Source of the DNA: Mycogone perniciosa
Lineage: Eukaryota; Ascomycota; Sordariomycetes; Hypocreales; Hypocreaceae
NCBI GenBank assembly: GCA_025331125.1
Contig: JAOALB010000301.1
Span: 1 to 22,674 of the forward strand
Direction of reading: 5' to 3'
DNA length: 22,674 nt
Below are positions 19,269 through 22,674 of the stretch, one piece after another. Each line of letters begins with the position of its first letter. Within the stretch, counting starts at the first letter, position 1. The notes under the pieces are model-generated. The model had not been told where the DNA came from and ran no database searches. It saw nothing but the letters and a program-made list of their open reading frames with translations. The translations under genes and the position numbers were made by a program.

Positions 19269-20270
19269 GAAAGGAAAGAGAGCATCTTGGAGTACTGAAG
19301 GTAGACTTGTCAACACTTGATGCATTATGTGGGGATTATGGGCATCAGAAAGTCTGACCATCGACAGGTTGTTTCTATTGGAGAATTGCAGCTCACACTT
19401 CCCGCAATCGTTCATGTAGTGAGCCTAGGCCCTCATATGTTGATTTGCCGCATGCTGATCATAGAACTCCTTTCCGCACTGACAAGGATCTTTGATGCCC
19501 AACGACTGAAGGCGGTCGTGTGCTGGTTCGCCGCTCACACAAGTCCCGCACCGTCGGTGGCGGCTTTATCAGCTCCAGCTCGCCGAAATGGCACAGAGCC
19601 GGTCAGTGTAGTATCGGCGCCTATATATCATATTGCCAGTGCAGCCCATGCACCAGTTCTCCTTTATTGGGTCGATAAGCGACTGCTTCAACGGCTACGA
19701 CAGCACCCAGTATGTTGTCTGACACAGTTGGCTAATGGGAAACAATAGTGAAAGGCTGCTAACCCTGTTTCACTGTCCCCCTATGAGCCAAGTTATGGTT
19801 CCTCTTGGCTAATTATAACAGACAAGGGGACTAAAAGGCCAATGCAAACTTATAACCATAAAAGCCGCAACGTAAATCATTATCTTTGCCCATCATTTAA
19901 AAAGTTGCCACAAAACCTGTCTCAATTTATGTATATACTTGCTACCATTCTGTAAAGAAATAGAGTCTCGGCCATTTTCTCCTTGTAATGGATACCCGTA
20001 ATACCCTTTCAACGACATGGGGAGGTATTTTTTTCGGTATATTATAGCCATAAGCTGGCTGGCCACACACTATATTCCTGATGCACAAGATTGGGGTTGT
20101 AATGATTAATCTATCTAGCTACTGTGTTACATGACCCCATGCGTATATTTCCAACACTACTGACTGGAGTCATCTGCTAGTAGTGAACCTGTGCTGAGAA
20201 ACTGAATATAATTGTTCTGAATGCCGCTCAGTGCACGCCAAGCACTCAAAATCCTTCCATAACAGCCCAA
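19269..20270. other. intergenic region between convergent genes
   Basis: Must hold the 3' ends of the four-module gene and the G1-like peptidase gene, which converge. A 143-codon frame at 19317-19748 has no recognisable domain. Around 19776-19835 there is a loose inverted pair (GTCCCC with GGGGAC outside, AGCCAAG with CTTGGCT inside), too interrupted to call a hairpin terminator. Nothing else identified. Confidence 0.55.
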
Positions 20271-21065
20271 CTAGTTTGGTCCAAGGTAAGTCAAGACGGA
20301 CGTAGTACCATCTGGGAGGTCATGCGGTCGACACAGGTATGCCGAGCGATCCGGAGTAGTCATTGAAATCTCATTAGAGTGTGCGCAAGTGTTGAGATCG
20401 GTTATTCCCTGCTGAGAACCTCCAGTGCAGTTGCGGAACGTCACAGATCCAAAAGCTGGGAATGGTTCGCGTTGAAGCAAGCCATCAAGCTCAACGCTTG
20501 CAATGCATCCAAAGCTTGTTCCTGGAAGGGAAAGTCCAGGTGCTGCTGCTTTGATCCTTAACACCTCAGTTTCGCCAGTTGTATGATTGATGATAGTTCC
20601 CACCACCGTGACAGGCGTGTCTGCAAGGGCAAGGATCTCGATCTCATCACCAGCGCTGATGGTCATGTTTCCGTAAATTCCCGGACCATTAATCCAGTTT
20701 GCGGATGTCTTGAATGCTGCTTTGGTGATGCCATGTTCTCTGGTAATGGTTCCAACGATATTTACAAACGCTCCAGTCGGCACAATATTAGCATCGAATA
20801 CGACGCCGAAGCCCATGGTAGCGTAACTGCCATTAAAGTTATCCGGGAAGTGTAAAGTGGGTACCGAAAATGTAGTGGTGATGCTCGTGTAGTTGATATT
20901 CGGGAGGATGTTGATGCAACATGGTCCGCACCAATTGCTACTGTTGTAGGCTGGATGGGGTATCGTCTGTTGTCTCAGGTTGTTGGCATCATCCAACGAA
21001 CTGCTCAATGCCACGGTAGTCGAGGCGAACAAGCCGCCGAGAAGAAGACGTTTCACAAGTTGCAT
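20271..21065 (-). CDS. secreted G1-family (glutamic) peptidase-like protein, probable active-site variant
   Basis: I chose the ATG at 21065 (264 codons) over an in-frame one 60 nt upstream because it opens directly into a signal peptide: MQLVKR, then a hydrophobic stretch to about residue 20. The mature part follows the beta-sandwich pattern of fungal glutamic peptidases (aspergillo-/scytalidoglutamic type): SSNWCG (42-47), an SITTTFSVPT strand (61-70), ISAGDEIEI (136-144) and FGSVTFRNC (205-213). Known members use a Gln/Glu pair. By eye the Gln, normally in an LQTG-like segment, falls at IVPTG (94-98) and is replaced, whereas the candidate Glu (192, in SVELDG) is kept. Seven Cys in the mature region and six N-glycosylation sequons (41, 58, 78, 133, 160, 212) fit extracellular export. 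It may be inactive or have changed function. Confidence 0.72.
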   Translation of the reverse strand: MQLVKRLLLGGLFASTTVALSSSLDDANNLRQQTIPHPAYNSSNWCGPCCINILPNINYTSITTTFSVPTLHFPDNFNGSYATMGFGVVFDANIVPTGAFVNIVGTITREHGITKAAFKTSANWINGPGIYGNMTISAGDEIEILALADTPVTVVGTIINHTTGETEVLRIKAAAPGLSLPGTSFGCIASVELDGLLQREPFPAFGSVTFRNCTGGSQQGITDLNTCAHSNEISMTTPDRSAYLCRPHDLPDGTTSVLTYLGPN

Positions 21066-21132
21066 TTTGAAGGTAGAGCTGAGGTCTGAAAAGATGAGCG
21101 AGTTCTGATGACAGGTAATGGACAAGAAGCTA

Positions 21133-21147
21133 CTATTTAAATATATA
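21133..21147 (-). promoter_or_regulatory. TATA-like element of the peptidase-like gene
   Basis: The minus-strand text TATATATTTAAATAG lies about 70-80 nt upstream of the ATG at 21065, a normal distance for a core promoter. This also supports the downstream start choice, because the in-frame upstream ATG (21125) would sit almost on the element. Confidence 0.5.
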
Positions 21148-22438
21148 GAAACGTTTTGGATTAGTATATATCCGATGCTACATGCATGAATATGTCATCA
21201 ACGCTTAACGCCGTCTTGGGCGGGCGAGAGCAAGCTATACGGGGGCTCCAATCAGTGTTCATCCCACGTCAGCAAAAGCCGTATAGACGATTATGATCCA
21301 GATTAAAGTATGGAGCGGACTCGGCTATCCCGAGCCCGGCTGTTTGACTCTATTTGGTAGTAAATGCTCTTTGATCTGGACGCGGAGTGGAACTGTTGTT
21401 CTTGGAGGGCTGCTCTCGGTTCGAGTGTTTGCAAAGCTAGGTAGGTCACCTGTGCACTCTTTAGGACCGTAGCCAAAAAGAATGATGATGAAATAGGAAA
21501 TAATGCGATATACACCCAACCCTTTAAACCACGGTTCCGATCATATAGCCTAGCTTTTAACCCAGTTAAACGCAATAAGACCATGAATCAAGCTTGCCAG
21601 GGGACCTACCCAAGCTTTTACTTCGTTAATATTCTTTCATTGCCGGATGACAGTTCTAACCTGGTTTGGCGAAGGATCATGGACATGAAAGTAGATGATC
21701 CTTCGCGTGGCTTCGTCATCATTCGTATTTCATCGTGTTTCCTTCTTTCGGTTCGAGCGGTCCGAATAAAAATTCCTGCTCATTTAGCCGCATTTTTCTT
21801 CCATGGAACAGAATTCGCTGGAAACTGCATTAATCAGCTCCATTAAAGTTGAACAACAGAGGTCGGCAGCTGTCAAGGGATCTTTAACGCCGAAGCTGTG
21901 GATCCTGCTGTCAAGATTTGCCATCGTCGAATCAGCTGTTTTTCGCCTTCAAACGCCCGGACAGTTCAATAGAGCTTAAACCTGTCAGCAGCCGACTGAT
22001 CCGCCAGTTAAAATTCTTTGGCTCAACCAGAAGACTCAACTTCAGTAATGGCTAGTGAGTTTCTATGGACATGGGATCTTGAGGCTGTGTACAACTGAGA
22101 TTAGCATCGAATTCATAATAAGCTATCTTGACTTAGCCAGCCTCATTATATATACTGAGTCGACGTGTCTTTTATCCAACCCAGAGAAGGAATTCGTTAT
22201 TTTGTCCGGCCGGACGCCGTCGGTATATACAAGGTTAAGGCGGGAAGGCCCGTTTTATAAATCTCCAGTTAGTGCGGAGGACTCCGTAGCCTCAAAGCCG
22301 ATAGCCTAAAACGTTATTAAAGCTAAAGAGAATATTAGACTCAACGTAACACTTGGCTAAAATCAACTTAACTAAAGAGAAAGACGATTAAAGGTAGCTT
22401 TTGTTTGTATATTATATTTTTGTTTTCATATATATAGT
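21148..22438. other. intergenic region without recognisable gene
   Basis: Several short frames (21303-21584 minus, 21583-21846 plus, 22055-22309 plus) show no family pattern, no shared frame and no good start context. The region has a perfect stem-loop at 21670-21705, a 12-bp palindrome at 22204-22215 and a copy of a short dispersed motif at 22281-22296. It becomes AT-rich towards 22438. Confidence 0.55.
21670..21705. repeat. 11-bp perfect inverted repeat (stem-loop)
   Basis: CGAAGGATCAT at 21670-21680 pairs perfectly with ATGATCCTTCG at 21695-21705 across a 14-base loop. No poly-T follows and no gene ends here, so terminator use is not supported. Confidence 0.7.
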
Positions 22439-22607
22439 TATCACGGCATGGAAAGGCAGGTCGGGGCAAATGTCGTTGTTGTGCCGTAGAGGGCTGATAC
22501 GCATAAAAGCGTATCCTTCCCTTTCCTTCCCTTTCTTTCCCCTTTCATGATATTCTCTCCTTTCCACCCCATTATGTATCAAGGGCGAGAAAGCCCTTAG
22601 TGTGACG
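22439..22607 (+). repeat. candidate LTR of a second Ty3-like element
   Basis: Starts TATCACGGCATGG, comparable to the TGTTACGGCA start of the Ty3 LTR upstream if G became A. It contains a GCATAAAAGCG promoter-like box and a long pyrimidine run, and ends around AGTGTGACG, comparable to an inverted LTR terminus. The length of about 169 bp is close to the 162-bp LTR in this window. Following text would be internal sequence running off the window. The borders are approximate and no second copy is available to test it. Confidence 0.35.
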
Positions 22608-22674
22608 ATCCGGGTTGATTCTCAAGGGATAAACCGAGGTTCGTGGGTTTATGTTGACAGAGAGGTCAGGGATG

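Noticed and set aside
19648..19721. Short text (SDCFNGYDS) reminiscent of an MFS sugar-transporter N-terminus
   Set aside because: Only about 24 codons between stops, with no further transmembrane text up- or downstream.
19317..19748. 143-codon plus-strand frame after the fusion gene
   Set aside because: No domain pattern, unremarkable composition and no promoter; likely chance in UTR/intergenic DNA.
19776..19835. Interrupted inverted repeat as a terminator
   Set aside because: Arms are 6 and 7 bp with large unpaired gaps, and fungal mRNA 3' ends do not use such terminators.
21303..21846. Two short frames on opposite strands (93 and 87 codons)
   Set aside because: They abut head to head with no homology pattern, and the plus-strand one spans the stem-loop at 21670-21705.
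10142..22674. tRNA genes
   Set aside because: Scanned for GGTTCRANYCC-like T-arm boxes with a matching acceptor stem; the few hits (for example near 17297 inside the fusion gene) lack a cloverleaf.

Overview
The window looks like an accessory region of a filamentous ascomycete (Pezizomycotina) genome. The evidence is a C-to-T/G-to-A mutated (RIP-like) AT-rich block holding a dead Ty3/gypsy retrotransposon, next to a gene-bearing block of ordinary base composition with a HET-domain gene, an F-box family gene and a secreted glutamic-peptidase-like protein. No tRNA, rRNA or CRISPR was found. The species cannot be named from what is visible; Eurotiomycetes would fit but this is a guess.

Bases 1-10141 are extremely AT-rich and have no intact gene. 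A complete but heavily mutated Ty3/gypsy element lies at 2926-9527. It has 162-bp LTRs at both ends, a GTAAT target-site duplication on both sides, a purine tract against the 3' LTR, and recognisable relics of protease, reverse transcriptase, RNase H, integrase and a C-terminal chromodomain-like region in that order. The flanks (1-2920 and 9533-10141) are even more eroded.

From about 10142 the composition changes abruptly. On the minus strand follow a truncated relic of a fungal alpha/beta-hydrolase domain (10142-10551), a frameshifted F-box protein gene (10861-12279) and an intact 798-codon HET-domain gene (12555-14951). Diverging from the HET gene is an uninterrupted 1160-codon ORF (15786-19268, plus strand). 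It encodes four enzyme-like modules in one chain: a class I methyltransferase-like domain, a BBE-type FAD-linked oxidase, a P-loop kinase resembling animal-type phosphomevalonate kinase, and an adenine-phosphoribosyltransferase-like domain. I know of no characterised protein with this order; it is the main candidate for something undescribed. A secreted G1-like peptidase with a probable active-site substitution is at 20271-21065 (minus). The last 240 bases look like an LTR of a second retroelement running off the window.

The HET gene and the four-module gene each carry the 10-mer TTACTTCGTA, in the same orientation, 51 and 60 nt upstream of their ATGs. This could mean shared control or a dispersed repeat. 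How the genes work together is inference: the four-module protein could build or modify a ribosylated or phosphorylated small molecule, while the HET, F-box and hydrolase families are typical of the fast-evolving self/non-self repertoire of fungi. Nothing in the sequence proves that they form one system.
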